Both the position numbers and the translations under genes were made by a program. From Lumnitzera littorea (lineage: Eukaryota > Streptophyta > Magnoliopsida > Myrtales > Combretaceae): DNA of 64,000 nucleotides. Where the stretch lies: contig JAMXBB010000003.1 of assembly GCA_024138015.1 (NCBI GenBank), forward strand, positions 11,254,341 through 11,318,340, in the 5' to 3' direction. Within the stretch, counting starts at the first letter, position 1. The number at the start of each line of letters is the position of its first letter. A model generated the notes under the pieces. It did not search any database. It was not told where the DNA came from and worked only from the letters and a program-made list of their open reading frames with translations. Below are positions 23,318-34,887 of the stretch, one piece after another.

Positions 23318-24545
23318 TACTTTAGGGATCTACACTTTAGACCAATAATTTCGCAATGCATAGATAAAAGGACAGTAGATGAGTATTATATGGAGAATGG
23401 CTATCTATTCTAAGGAGGGAAACTGTATAAGTCGACTTGTTCCCTACGTGAATTATTAATTAAGGAAGCCCACGGTGGAGGACTCTCCGGACACTTTAGA
23501 GAGAGGAGGACCTGTGAACTATTAAATAGTCGATTCTTTTGGCCGAAAATGTGAAGAGATGTGTGACCAAGTTGTTGAAAGTTGTGCTGTGTGCAAAATG
23601 GCCAAGTATTGAGCTAAACAAGGGAAAGCAATGGCCTTACCTGTTTCGACGAGGCCATAGACTAAACTGAGTATGGACTTTGTTCTCAAACCATCGTGAA
23701 CTGCCCAAGGCAAAGATTCTATAATGGTTATTGTGGATCAGTTCAGTAAGATGGCATATTTTGTGCCTTGCACCAAAACTAATGACGCTTCAGCTATTGC
23801 TTCTCTTTTCTTACAAGAGATTGTACAGATACACGGCATGCCGATAAGTGTAGTTTTCGACAAAGACCCAAAGTTCTTGAGCCATTTCTAGAGAACCCTA
23901 TAGCGTCGGTTGAGAACCAAATTACTCTTTAGTACCTCATGTCATCCCTAAACTGACAACCAAATAGAGGTGGTTAATCTTACTTTGGGGTTACTGTTCT
24001 GAATTGCAACAGGCAAAAACTTGGCTAATTAAGACGTCTGCCTGTTAGTAGTTGAGTTCGCTTATAACTGAACCATATATAACACCACTAAGCAGACTCC
24101 CTTTGAGGTGCTTTATAGATTTAATCCTGAATTGCCCCTCGACCACACCCCTATACCAGTACCTGCGCAAGAGGACCCTAACGCTTCAGCTAGAGCACAA
24201 TCTCTTCAGCACATCTATGACAAGATCACTCGGTACATCGACCAAGCTGCTAAAAAAATGCAAGAAAAGACCAAAGGTAGGTCGACCAAACGATTTCAGC
24301 TGGGAGACTTAGTATAGCTACACCTCAGCAAGGAACAATTCCCAAACAAAAGGAAGAACAAATTATCTGCAAGAGTAGAAGGACCTTTCAAAATCCTCCA
24401 GAAAATCATTGACAATGCCTACAGGTTGGAACTGCTTCGGGATAATGGGGTTTTTAACGCCTTCAACATTGCCGACCTTAGTCCATATTACCCTGACGAA
24501 GAACTAAGCGAACACTATTTGGATTGGATCCCAAATCCAAAATAA
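23318..24545 (+). pseudogene. Integrase of element B
   Basis: Begins with the zinc-binding region (LLIKEAHGGGLSGHF near 23455, then Cys residues near 23580). The core follows: MDFVL near 23668 (first Asp), [28 protein letters not shown] near 23850 (second Asp) and DNQIEVVN near 23960 (Glu). The C-terminal module reads TPFEVLYRFNPELPLDHTP, a Lys-rich helix and VEGPFKILQKIIDNAYRLEL (GPF/GPY), ending ADLSPYYPDEEL. No chromodomain is visible. Several stops are present. Confidence 0.85.
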
Positions 24546-24556
24546 CTTAGAAAGAA

Positions 24557-25411
24557 TGATGGGAATCAGGCTATCGAACCTCTTACCCGCAGCCGAGCCC
24601 GAGGACTAGAAGGGCTGGCACGACGAATCTTCCTGTTCCACTAACCCCTGCCGAAGCCAAGTACTTCCTTGCTGAGTCACCTTTAATGTCGTGCCATATG
24701 ACCGCTCGTTGCTCTATGGTATGCTAAGTTGATGATTACTCTCTAGCGCTGAGCCGACCAATTACTCAACATCTTCCTTGCCGAGAAACCAAGAGAGAGA
24801 GAGAGATCGGATTGACTAAGCCATCCTTACTCGGACAAACCCATCTATCCGTACTTTTTATCTGCATCTCCTAACAACCTTGCTAATGTAATATTGCTAC
24901 GTATACAGTATCATATGTAGAATTTGTAGCATCAATAATTGTTTTCCTTATATATTCTTTTTTACCCTTTTATATCATGTACATTACTACTTTAGAAAAT
25001 ATCCTTTTTATCTTTTCCCTTTTGGGCAAATTGCCCTAACTTACGAGTATAAATACCCTTTTACTTATAGCTGTAAGAGGTAGATTACCTTCAATACACT
25101 TGTATGTTCTCCCTTGCGTAAACACTGCTTGTTTACTCTCGGCATCACTTTTATCCTTTCCTTTAAGCAAGGTTAAGTGGCCAATAGCCTCATTGGACCA
25201 ATTCGTGTGTCATATCAAATTGTGCCATGAGTCATCGGAAGTTCCTTTAGTGCATCATATCCCCTAAAGCTGTTCATGGTTTTTTGCTTACTATTTAATT
25301 CATCATTTTTACCCTTTTGTACCTTTCCCCATTAACCCTTTTCGAGTTTTTTTGCAATCTTGGGCTCATCCAATAATCAGCCTTATCTATTCTTGATCAC
25401 TATTCGTAACA
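24557..25411 (+). repeat. 3' LTR of element B
   Basis: Starts TGATGGGAATCAGGC and ends ATTCGTAACA. Collinear with the 5' LTR over 855 bases, with scattered differences of several percent, so the insertion is not recent. Confidence 0.9.
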
Positions 25412-25416
25412 AGTAT

Positions 25417-26708
25417 CCCCTCAGGAATAGTTATTGATCATGCCCTGCTGGTCTCCTTAACCCCCGACTTCGCCTGCACCACTTTGCTTTTGGGATTAGA
25501 AGCTTTCATCCTTGCCTGTCGGCAGCTCATCAGCTCGTCTACAATAGGACGGGCTACCTTCGGGGCCAAATTTTCCCTTATAAAAACAGATTGAAAAGGT
25601 AAGGAAAATAAGGAAGCAGAGCGAATAAAAGAAACTACTACTACCATTCACAAACTCCCCCGTGATCGACATGGATAAGGAAGTTGCCCCCACTTTACAG
25701 AGACATCGAATGAAGCACCCCTACACTAGCATGACAGATGAAGGCATTCATAAAAAGAACAAACCTGTACCTTCAGCCATTTCTTCACTACAACCTTCTT
25801 CATGTTGGGGAAGAGCTCAGAGATCGAATACCGGAAGTATCTCTGCACAGTCTTTGCAGCATTTATCTCCTAGCCGTCTTTAAGCATCATGAAGGCCTAG
25901 ATCTCTTGGGCGACTTTTGCATCATAAGGACCAAGCCCCTCTTGACTCCTAGTTCGGACCATCCCGGTCCACCATGTACAAAAGTTTGCCTCCTTGGGCA
26001 ACTTGACCACTACATACTAATCCTATTAACCCTTCACTGAATCCACAAGGCCATAATATAGCTTCTTTCCCGAACACGGTTAGAGGCATGGCCATACCCC
26101 CCGAAGCTCTTCTATATGTAAAAATGATCAAAGAGTTCAGAAGTAGCTCTTACCACCAAGTACTTATAGAGCGCCTTGAAAGCTTTTAGTACTCTTCATC
26201 CATTGGGAGGGACTTATACTGGATTGCACCAGTGGTGGTTAAAGAATTCCTTCTCAAAGCAACTTAGAGGGAGGTAATGTCTAAACTCTAAGCACTTCTC
26301 AAACACCATGAAGTACCTCCCCGATAGTAGGACCACTTATTCATCCTTGCTCGGCAACCTTATTGACCACCCAGGGATTATCTCAACAACAAAGTTACCT
26401 ATAATCCAATTGGGGGCGGAATGTTTGCTCTTACTCACTCGGCTGCTTGGCCCTTTGCCCATCCAATGCACATTGAACAAATCCTTAGGAGAAGGCAAGG
26501 AAGGGTATACATATACATCCCTTAAGATGGCATTAATCAACCTGGCCTTATCTAGTACTTCTATGACCATCCTTGTAGATTTGTTAAGTTGTGCTAGTGA
26601 TGAGACCCTGTCCTCTCCTTTCGAGGGGGGATCACTCCTTGTTGATTCGGAATCAATAAGGTTACACTGTAATGAATCACAATTCGTCTCACCTGTGTTC
26701 ACTGACAT
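25417..26708 (-). pseudogene. Opposite-strand accessory gene of element A, proximal part
   Basis: From the ATG at 26708 the minus strand reads MSVNTGETNCDSLQ, then VSSLAQLNKSTRMVIEVLDK, a KGPSSRVSKSKHSAPNW segment and IIGNFVVEIIPGWSIRLP. A stop at 26336-26334 follows, but the same frame continues with YFMVFEKCLEFRHYLPLS and FFNHHWCNP. Further on, GGMAMPLTVFGKEAILWPCG and GQVAQGGKLLYMVDRDGPN are legible at 26131-25949. The protein family is unknown to me; its spread of aromatic and basic residues suggests a folded protein. It continues beyond element B at 15512. Confidence 0.55.
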
Positions 26709-26837
26709 GTTTGCAAAAGGTGATGAAGAAGAAAGGAGTTGGAAAGCTTTCGAAAGAAACTTGATGCAATGCAAGAAAGTAGAATTCACAATAGTAGAAT
26801 AAAGTGATTACAGAAAAGTGGTCTCTCTTTGTGACCC

Positions 26838-26845
26838 TATTTATA
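26838..26845 (-). promoter_or_regulatory. TATA box of the accessory gene
   Basis: TATAAATA on the minus strand inside GGCTATAAATAGGGTC, 130 bases upstream of the ATG at 26708. This position suits a core promoter driving the accessory gene independently of the LTR. Confidence 0.55.
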
Positions 26846-26849
26846 GCCT

Positions 26850-27500
26850 AAGCCTTAGAGAAACTGTACAGGCAGTCATCGAGATTTGTATAAGAACAAA
26901 TCCCTTGAAATGTTGATGGGTAGATACGTAGAGTGAGTTTTGATCGGACGGTCCCCTTTAAAAGGCAAAACGCATGTAGCTGTACGCTAGTTTGCAATGA
27001 CAGGACACCTATCACATCACATTAAATGCATAGAAAAACGAGCATACTTTGGTTAGAATTTGAAAAAGTTTCTTCCATAAGAAGTTTTCCCATGATCCCT
27101 CTAACTTTCACCCGATCGACATGATAGAGGCACAGTACGATTGCGCTTGCTCAGCCCATGACGAACGATGTTCGGCCAAATTAGTTTGTAGCCCTGAATC
27201 GCCTGCCTAATGAGATGCGAAGGTATCATGTTCTAATACCTAAATCAAGGCCCCATCCTGCTCGAGTCATCGGCACTTCACTTCGGCATAGTTGCTGACC
27301 ACCTTGGTCCATCCCACCTCGAACATCTTTAGCTTGAGTATTCACTACCTTGGACACTCCCGTCTCAGCCTATTGCCATCCTGGACCTACACCCTCGCTA
27401 TGTCGGTACTGTAGCACCAGCTCAAGTTCGTTTAAGTCAGACTAGCCATATGCCTAGGCAACTAATATATCCCTTCTCCTTGTCTTTACCTCGACAACGA
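26850..27500. other. Non-coding 3' region of element A
   Basis: Between the accessory-gene promoter and the purine tract. GC content is moderate and no frame is open. It may hold upstream elements of the minus-strand promoter. Confidence 0.4.
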
Positions 27501-27506
27501 GACTAC

Positions 27507-27525
27507 GGGGGGAAGGGGGGTAGGG
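27507..27525 (+). other. Polypurine tract of element A
   Basis: GGGGGGAAGGGGGGTAGGG, four bases before the 3' LTR. It is the expected second-strand primer site. Confidence 0.8.
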
Positions 27526-27529
27526 CAAG

Positions 27530-28901
27530 TGTTGATAAGACTCTTTGGACATAGGCCCCTTAGGCCAATTCAAATCTGATGCGCTTCATATTCTAGGGTT
27601 TGCCAACCCGAGCTTAAGCCCTAAGCCTGGTGTGATAGGGCCCAAGATACCCTTTAATGTCTAGAAGTCATAAGATAAGGATAAGGGACTAAGTCACCAT
27701 TTACTCTCGATATATGTAGGATACGTTGTGATAGGAATCCGGCTACTGGGCCATTAACCTACAATCGAGCTTAAGGACTAAAGGGATTGGCAAGACAAAT
27801 CCTCTTGCTCTAGTCGACTCTTGCTGAAGCTGAGTATCTCCTTATTGACCTGTTCTGCATGCCGCGCTGAATGACTGCCTATTTTTTACAGATAGTGTGC
27901 CGAGAATCGAAAGGCTAAGACAACAACCGATCTTCATTCTCACTCATGCATTGCCAATCACTTATTCAGCATCACCTTTGCCAAGATGATGAAAGACATA
28001 CTTTGGATTGACAAAGCCGCCCCTACTTAGACAAGTAAGCTAATTGTACTTTTTATCAACATCTTCCAATGGTATTACCAATACAGCATTGCCATGTGTA
28101 CAGAATCATGTGTAAAATTCGTTACACCAATAATTAATTTCCTTGAATATTCATTTTTACCTGTTTGTACCTTGTCCATTACTTCCTTAAGAAATGCCTT
28201 TTTTGTCTTTTCCCTTTTTGTAAGTTGCCCTAATTTATTAGGTATAAATGTATTTGTAAGCCATTAACAAATTACCATTAATATACTAGATATTCTTCCT
28301 ATGAATAAACACTGTGCTTATTTGCTCTCATTTCATTGTTATCATATCCCTTAAGCAAGGTAAGATGGCGAATAACCTCACCAAACTAATTCGTACATTA
28401 TATTGAGTTGTGCCACGAGTCCTCGGAAGTCCCATTGGTGTGTCACATCCATCGAAGCTGTTTGTAGGTTTTGCTTACTTTTTCATTCGTCATTTGTTTT
28501 TCTACGCCATTCCCTATCAACTCTTTTAAGCTTTCGATAAGCTTGGACCCATTTAGCGACTGGTCTTATCTATTCTTGGTCATGGTCCACATTACGTCGA
28601 CAGTGCAACCCTAGTCTCCCTTACTTGTGGGAAAGGATTTCTCTCGCTAATTGTCCTTTAACTGCCGGCGCTACTCCATTATAAATATTGGCCTACTACA
28701 TAATGATAAAGCTCTCTATACTCTGTGCATTAAGCTTGCATATTACTTCTATGTATCATTTGCTCTCCAAGAATTCATTGCTGACTTAAGTATCAGAGCG
28801 ACCACACTGAACAATACCTCGGCATCCTTTTATAGTGTCTTGTTTTGCAAGCTTACTATGTGCATAACCCAATCACTATCGGTAAATGCCTTGGGACAAT
28901 A
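27530..28901 (+). repeat. 3' LTR of element A, split by a solo LTR
   Basis: Left part 27530-27728 starts TGTTGATAAGACTC; right part 28592-28901 ends GGGACAATA. Together they match the 5' LTR (3992-4492) end to end. The bases after it, GCCCT, match the left flank ACCCT at four of five positions. Confidence 0.85.
27729..28591 (+). mobile_element. Solo LTR of the B family (B')
   Basis: Starts TGATAGGAATCCGGC and ends GGTCCACA, 863 bases, matching the LTRs of elements B and H. Bases before it read ACGTTG; three bases past its end the site reads ACGTCG, probably the target duplication altered by a CpG change. There is no internal region. Confidence 0.8.
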
Positions 28902-30008
28902 GCCCTTATTAATTTTTGTTAATTGAAATTACTTATTTAACCTTTAATATAATTATAGCATCTACTAATTAAAGGTATTTTGGATAAATACTACTATATA
29001 CACATATTTTGAATAAATACTACTGTATATACATTCCATTCATTTCGTAGGTATTTCCAAATATAGGAGTGAATTTTTCATTCCCATCTTAATTTCATTC
29101 TAAGTCACTCTTATCCACTTCATTCTAAATTATTTCTCGTTCTAAACGTAATATTAAGGTGTTATTCAAATCTCATCCGTAAGTTTTGAAGGTAGTGGCT
29201 CATGTACTTATTAGAAATATCATGCTCTGTGTAGACCTAACACATGACACTTTGGACCAAACCCAATTCTCCAATGTGCTTAGTAACTACCATAATTTCC
29301 TTACTTACTTTGAAAACCTTAATCATCCACCATTTGCTTTTTTTTTTTTTTTTTTTGCCTTTTTTACTTTCTAAACCAAATTTTTTGCTTTATAAGCCAT
29401 ACTACAATTCTTGCCAATACATCAAATGGTTCAATACACCCTAAACCTAGCTCACCCTTGATCCAAACGCATACTATGTCCGTTGTAGGAGACATCCTTA
29501 AAGCTGTATAATTTCCTATTAGTAACTCAAGAAGCCTTCTCCTCCTACATGCATAATAGTTCTATTAGCTCTATGATGCTAATAATTCTATTGCTTTATC
29601 ACCCAAACTTATTAATTATCCTTCATTCATCCAATACTTCAGATGGTGTCATCTTTATTATCATCAAATAACTATTGTTATAGGCAAATTCTACTATTAG
29701 CAAATACCTATCTTAGTTACCTTTAAAATTGATGTGGGGTGCTTGCAATGTATTTTTCAAAATCTAGACTATTCTCTAAGACTTTATATTTGTTTGACAA
29801 TAAAAAACTATAGTGAACTTCAACATTATATGTAGGGCTTTAACATTATGAACACAAGAATGCCATGAAATTTTACTATATCCCAATATATAGGCTTACA
29901 AGGATTGCACTTGAACTCGGAAAAAAATTTCTTAAAAGGGGCAAATGAAAAACTTACTTTGTTTGTAGGGCTGTAAAGGCGCCTTCCTTTTTTACAATAA
30001 TAAGAAGG
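28902..30008. other. AT-rich intergenic DNA
   Basis: Contains two near-identical words GAATAAATACTACT at about 28983-29030 and a poly-T run of 19 at 29338-29356. No gene or transposon ends were recognised. The short open frames at 29186-29444 are AT-rich chance frames. Confidence 0.5.
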
Positions 30009-30812
30009 AGCGATACGAATTTGTAGATGAACATGCGAACTCAATATCACCTATAATTAATGGATTGGTTCAAGCCGCAAGATGGTCTAAAAAATAAATA
30101 GAAGTCGATAGTTTAGCAATGCCCTACACTAGCTCTACAGATATGATACACCGTAGAACCATACACAAACCTAAGCTAGTACCCAATATGACGCATGAAT
30201 ACTATGCCTAGGGTTGTTTGCCATAATCCTTACTAAAGGGATTGATAAGAGCGGGTAGATAAGGGCTTTTCAAGAGAAAAGACCTAAAGGTTTTTTATTA
30301 ATGTAAAAATCTCCCTAAAACCCTATACAAGTGTTCTATTTATACATAGTGGCAAAATTGTAAATAAAAGGGCTAAAAAAATGCTCTAGTGGCATTCTCG
30401 TAAATATAAAAATAAACAGAAGAGTAATTTAGAAATAATACAAGAAATATGAAGTCTAAATAATATTAACATAAGTAAACTAATGAGATATCTAAGGTGA
30501 AGAGTCGATGAGCCACTAAAGACTCTAAAGACCTGATCTAGATATACTAAAAAATCTGACTGACTTAACTGAGCTGATGTACTGAAATGAGTAGGGCTAG
30601 TTAGGCCGAGCAAACGATGTTGAGCCAAGCAACCATGGCTAAGCTAAGCAGTGCATTTAAGCTAAACATATTTATTTGGGAAGAGCTCATCAACAAGTCC
30701 TCTATATGTAGAGCTTCTAAATAAGCCTTCGGTACATAAAGAATGCATGAGCTAGTCACTAACGTAGCCCAAAGCTTGGAAATTGATCAGCCCGGTCTCC
30801 TGTGCCATATCA
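30009..30812 (-). repeat. 3' LTR of element G
   Basis: On the minus strand it starts TGATATGGCACAGGAGACC. It aligns with 34888-35678 throughout (shared AATGTAAAAATCTCCCTAAA and GAGCCACTAAAGAC on the plus strand). Confidence 0.85.
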
Positions 30813-30826
30813 TTCCCTCCCCTTAG
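30813..30826 (-). other. Polypurine tract of element G
   Basis: AAGGGGAGGGAA on the minus strand, directly before the 3' LTR. Confidence 0.7.
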
Positions 30827-30921
30827 AGAAGTTTCGGCCCAAAACTTAGTAAGGGGTAACTCCAAATCCCACTTAGATCAAATGGCAACCTACAGAAATA
30901 AAATATAAACACAAAAAAGTA

Positions 30922-31773
30922 CTATAGCTCCTCCACCAATGTGATCATTAGCAAGTGCTCTTTCCATTCACCATGAGCTCGATCAACTTCACTTAGGTAG
31001 TCCCAACAACTATCAATCAAGGGGAATAACACTTTGGGCCTAAACTTTATGTCATGAGCTCGGGAAATTTGAACATGTAAGGTCATATACTCCTTTTCTA
31101 CCTCAAGAATCTGTAAAGCTTCGCACGCTCTCATTATTGGTCTCACAACTTCATGCTCAATAGCTTTCACCTCTTTTACTTCCTCATAACTCAAATCTTT
31201 CACTTCCCATTTATACACTTCAAATTTTTCTAATGTGAGAGCACCAAGGATATTAGCAACACAATTCAAATAGAAATATCCACCACTACGACCTTGTAAA
31301 ACACCAAGAAATAACCTATAACGTCTCACAAGCATAATATTGCTACAACACACATTATCTCTATACAACCCCATCAATGGATCAAAATAAAAGAATCTGA
31401 CATGTGGATGGCTAATATAGTAATACCCGTGCTCATCAATAGTACCAAGTGTCAATGGTAATAGAATCACGTCAGGAACATGTGTGCTAAGTTGCAACTT
31501 ATCTTGCTTTTCTTTATCAAGCTCTTTCTCATCTTCAACTCTTACTTCCTTTCTTAGTCTCTCCTATTTAGTATTTTCTAGTTAAGTGTCCTTTTGTTGT
31601 CTTACTTCATCCCTAATCTCCTTGAGCTCGGTGAGTATATTCTCTAATTGTTCCAACACACAAGAAGAAATAGGATTCGGGGCTTGATAATAAGTTTTCA
31701 TCCTCAATTTTCGTGAATAACAATGCCTATCTTGAGCTCTCGATGTCATGTTGAACAAATTCCAATTCAACAA
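30922..31773 (-). pseudogene. Unknown protein of element G, two in-frame stops
   Basis: One minus-strand frame of about 284 codons is broken only by two stops near 31582 and 31564. The N-terminal part (VLEQLENILTELKEIRDEV) and the segment after the stops (RKEVRVEDEKELDKEKQDKL) are charged heptad-like sequence, likely coiled coil. The C-terminal 190 residues look globular: VILLPLTLGTIDEHGYYYIS, HVRFFYFDPLMGLYRDN, LFLGVLQGRSGGYFYLNCV and DSCWDYLSEVDRAHGEWKEH. I recognise no gag, protease or polymerase motif and no known domain. It could be a highly diverged gag or a captured host sequence. Confidence 0.5.
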
Positions 31774-31859
31774 TGTTTAAATAAAATCAAGAACAAGATA
31801 CTTTAAACCCCAGCAGCTCACAATAGTTTGCCAACCTTGGGAAGAAGGACAGTTCGGTA

Positions 31860-33960
31860 CAGTTGGTCCACGTCACAATAATACACTTGGCATAATCAAT
31901 AACATCACGTGCAAAAAGAATAGGACCAGCTCGGCAACTTTGTTAATGTAGATAGCAGCTGCAATTCTTTGAAAAGGACAATGGTCGGCACTTTGCAGCT
32001 CAGTTCACATGCACTGAAGCACAAGAGCAACAATTCAGATAGTAATTTAATAACTCGGTAGAAGAAGTTTCTGTAAATGCTGACCACAAACTTGAAGGCA
32101 CACACACTGGTCTGAAAGCTCAGCAATTGACACCCGCTTGGAACAAGCAACGCGACAGCTCAGCATGCAAATTTACTAGAACAATCCGCCTTGTTGACTA
32201 CAACTCGAAGATGCTCGCACAATTTCTCCACACACGTACAGGACAGCTCACTCCAGTGCACTTCAATACGTCACTATGTATGATAGCTCGGTAATTGACT
32301 GCACATGTTTACAGAGCGGCTTGCAACACAACAGATCGGAAATTGCTTCGTTACACACTTCAATTGAAACTTGCAGCTCGGTAACTTTGGAATTATCTTA
32401 GTGCGACAGCAAATTCAAGCAATTTGGATCTTACAACTTGGCTTCGTAACTTTTGATATGGACAGTAACAGACAATGTGAATTCCTCTGCTCGGTAATGC
32501 TTCACGCTCTACGATTCTCGAGTTGAACACCTTGGATAAATTCTCACAAAGGAGCTCGGGAACTTTTAAATAACACAGCTCAGAATTTCTTTAGAGTACG
32601 ATAGTTTGGTAGTGTAGATGCACGCGATAGCTTGGAAATTGGCTTCGGCATACAACACCACTCTTCAGCACCTTGAAGTAGTTCGGACAGCCAAGCAGCT
32701 CAGATAATTAATAGCAGTTCAGATATGAACTCCTGAGAAATTCAGCTCGGGTAACGATCAAGAGAGCACGGATTCCTACCAGCTGTACAGAGTTACAGCA
32801 CGCACACATCACAGTTGGAGTTCACGGACACCCTCAACAATACACTTAATCGCTACGCCGACCAAGTTAGCTTGGAAATTGGAAAAAACTTAAGCTCGAA
32901 TCTGTACTTTAGTTCACCTCAGTTCTTAACTTCCCTAATCAATTTAGCTCGGTTCACCAATATCAAGCTCGGACATAAGCATGGTAATCTTAGGATGTCA
33001 GCTTGGTCTCGTACTTCAATTGGCTCGGCAAATTATTTAATAGCTTGAATTCACACTTCGTCAGCTCAGTTTCAGATGTGCACAACAAATAGTAATCGAC
33101 TGTTGCTCGGCAAGACAAACACTTCGGCTCGGATACACAGATAAGCAGCTCAAAGAGGAACAGCAGCAACTTGGCTTAGTTCTGAAGGCAGGACAACACC
33201 ACCTCGGCCGAATTTCACCTCAGCAGTTTGTTAACTACAGCAGCTCGGAAATGCATTTAGCTCGGCAAAGCTTACTCCGATACATAATTGGATAAACGTA
33301 GCTAGACGTACACAAGAAGCTCGGGTAGAGTACTTAGACAGCTCGGCAGTTCGGCAACGTGGCTCTTCAGTTCGTCGCTTACGTAATTAGCAGTTGGTTC
33401 GGCACTGCACCTTACTTAGATCAGTTCGGCTAATATGCAGTAGTACAGTTCGGTTCCTTCGGCACCAATACAGCTTGGAATTGTGTGTTGAAATCAGCTT
33501 GGAAATTTGAAGAGAGCTTCACTGCTCAGTTCGGCTCGGCAATGGTATAAAATCACAATACTTCAGGTCGGTTATTGCGTGGTTCGACGTAGATCTCTGT
33601 CAACCAAGAAGTAGCTCAGCACATCGGATCGTAGCAACTAGGAGTCACTAGTTCAGTTCGGATCGGCATGGTGCACTCAGCTCAGATGTAGAGTTCAGTT
33701 CGGCAGTTTGTGAATTAAAACAGCTCGAAAACAAAGTCGGTTCAGCAATTTTTTGAATTGCAACAGCTCAGCACAATCTCAGCTCATCTAACTTGGTTCG
33801 ATACACTTTAGCAATCTGCTCGGTACTAGGATCAGCTCGGAACGGACTGCAACAGATTGGGTACTTTGATTTCAGTTTGGCAATTGAGCACGACATAAAC
33901 TACAGCAAACAGCTCGGATTGGAAATCCCTGAAGCTCAGCAAGTCTTAAACCCTCCCACA
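31860..33960. repeat. Dispersed GCTCGG-motif array in the leader of element G
   Basis: By eye I counted 19 exact GCTCGG words on the plus strand in about 2.1 kb, plus about 11 GCTCAG and 6 GCTTGG. Many sit in a longer consensus like CAGCTCGGAAATT or CAGCTCGGCAA. Spacing is irregular, from about 15 to 200 bases, so it is not a simple tandem repeat. Chance would give less than one exact copy. No frame stays open across it. Confidence 0.8.
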
Positions 33961-34876
33961 CACAGCTACCTAAATCCTGATAAATTACAGCACTAGCCAC
34001 GCACAACACCGCTGATCGTCGCCTACGGTACAAGATAGCAGCATTGCCACATCCTCTGTTCAACTATTCTTCCGTACGCAATAGGCAACACAACCACTTA
34101 CGGCTTGAGTAACACTGCACTAAGACCCACGAATTGAACAACACTTTCTTGGTTCACTCACAATCTGCTCAATCAAGTTTGATAATCACAGATTTCATGT
34201 ATTAATGGTCACTGCTGCAGTTTCCTTAAGCACTTAACACTACACTAGACTTGAGTACAACAAATCCTTCCTATTGTTCCCACTTGTTCGATACTGAACA
34301 ACCACTACTGATACAAGCTCCAGCAGTCATCACAAGTGGACCCAGAAACTCAGGATTGCACAACTTTTGGTCTTTTAAGCTCTAAATACCACTTACTGCA
34401 GCTACACGAATCCCAAACAAGTGCCTTTGATCCACAATCAAACACCCAAATCGGAAATAGAAGCCGATATTGCAAGAAATCGGACACCCACTGCAATCAA
34501 GGTTGAGTGTTCCTCTTCAGTTGTGTCTTCTGGTTCAAAAAACCCCAGAAAGCAACTGTGGCTAAATAATCAAAAACCGACTTTCAAATACTAGGTTAGG
34601 CTACTTATGGGTTTTGCGAACGATAGCTTTCCTAATCCCAAATAGTTCCATGATAATAATAGTAATAATTAATGATAAGGAAGGATGTTAAACATACAAT
34701 ATTTAAGACTCGATATAAAAGTTAAACTCGCTCTTAAAATAATATCCAACTCATATGACAAAAGATTAAACCCTAAATGTCAAATTGCTTACTTATTATA
34801 CTTTCTTCTTCTTTACATTTAGAACAGTATTTTACTAAAAATTCTTCAAGAAGGCCTAAGAGATGAAATCTTAGAA
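33961..34876. other. 5' leader of element G before the motif array
   Basis: Low in the GCTCGG motif, no open frame and no match to other parts of the window. It lies between the primer-binding site and the motif array in the element's sense. Confidence 0.4.
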
Positions 34877-34887
34877 CTCTGATACTA
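34877..34887 (-). other. Primer-binding site of element G
   Basis: TAGTATCAGAG on the minus strand, one base different from the initiator tRNA-Met complement TGGTATCAGAG, immediately after the 5' LTR. Confidence 0.7.

Larger units (their letters stand above)
15518..25411 (+). mobile_element. Element B: nearly complete Ty3/gypsy retrotransposon
   Basis: Two LTRs (15518-16364 and 24557-25411), an initiator-Met primer-binding site, gag, CCHC knuckle, protease, RT, RNase H and integrase in gypsy order, and a 5-bp near-perfect target duplication. It inserted into the accessory gene of element A. Removing solo LTR D (20221-23312) leaves about 6.8 kb. All coding regions have stops, so it is inactive, but the motifs are better kept than in element A. 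Confidence 0.9.
3992..28901 (+). mobile_element. Element A: large Tat-like Ty3/gypsy retrotransposon, multiply nested
   Basis: The two LTRs match each other (3992-4492; and 27530-28901 once a nested solo LTR is removed, about 509 bases). The bases just outside the ends read ACCCT on the left and GCCCT on the right, consistent with a 5-bp target duplication with one change. Inside, in order, are a primer-binding site, a gag fragment, foreign insertions (5014 to about 9575), Tat-type protease/RT/RNase H/integrase (to about 12950), an 88-bp tandem array, an opposite-strand accessory gene and a purine tract. Tat assignment rests on the pol motifs and the extra RNase H with a Tat-like look. The native element would have been about 11 kb or more; the rest is later insertions. 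Confidence 0.85.

Noticed and set aside
26308..26802. 164-codon plus-strand frame opposite the accessory gene
   Set aside because: The minus strand keeps frame beyond a stop, has a TATA box at the right distance and has more protein-like composition. The plus frame looks like its shadow.
29338..29356. Poly-T run as the tail of a retroposed gene
   Set aside because: No coding remnant or target duplication lies beside it. Similar T and A runs occur widely in this AT-rich DNA.
31860..33960. Coding gene on the plus strand within the motif array
   Set aside because: The longest plus frames are 77 and 67 codons, unlinked and low in complexity. Stops occur regularly in all frames.
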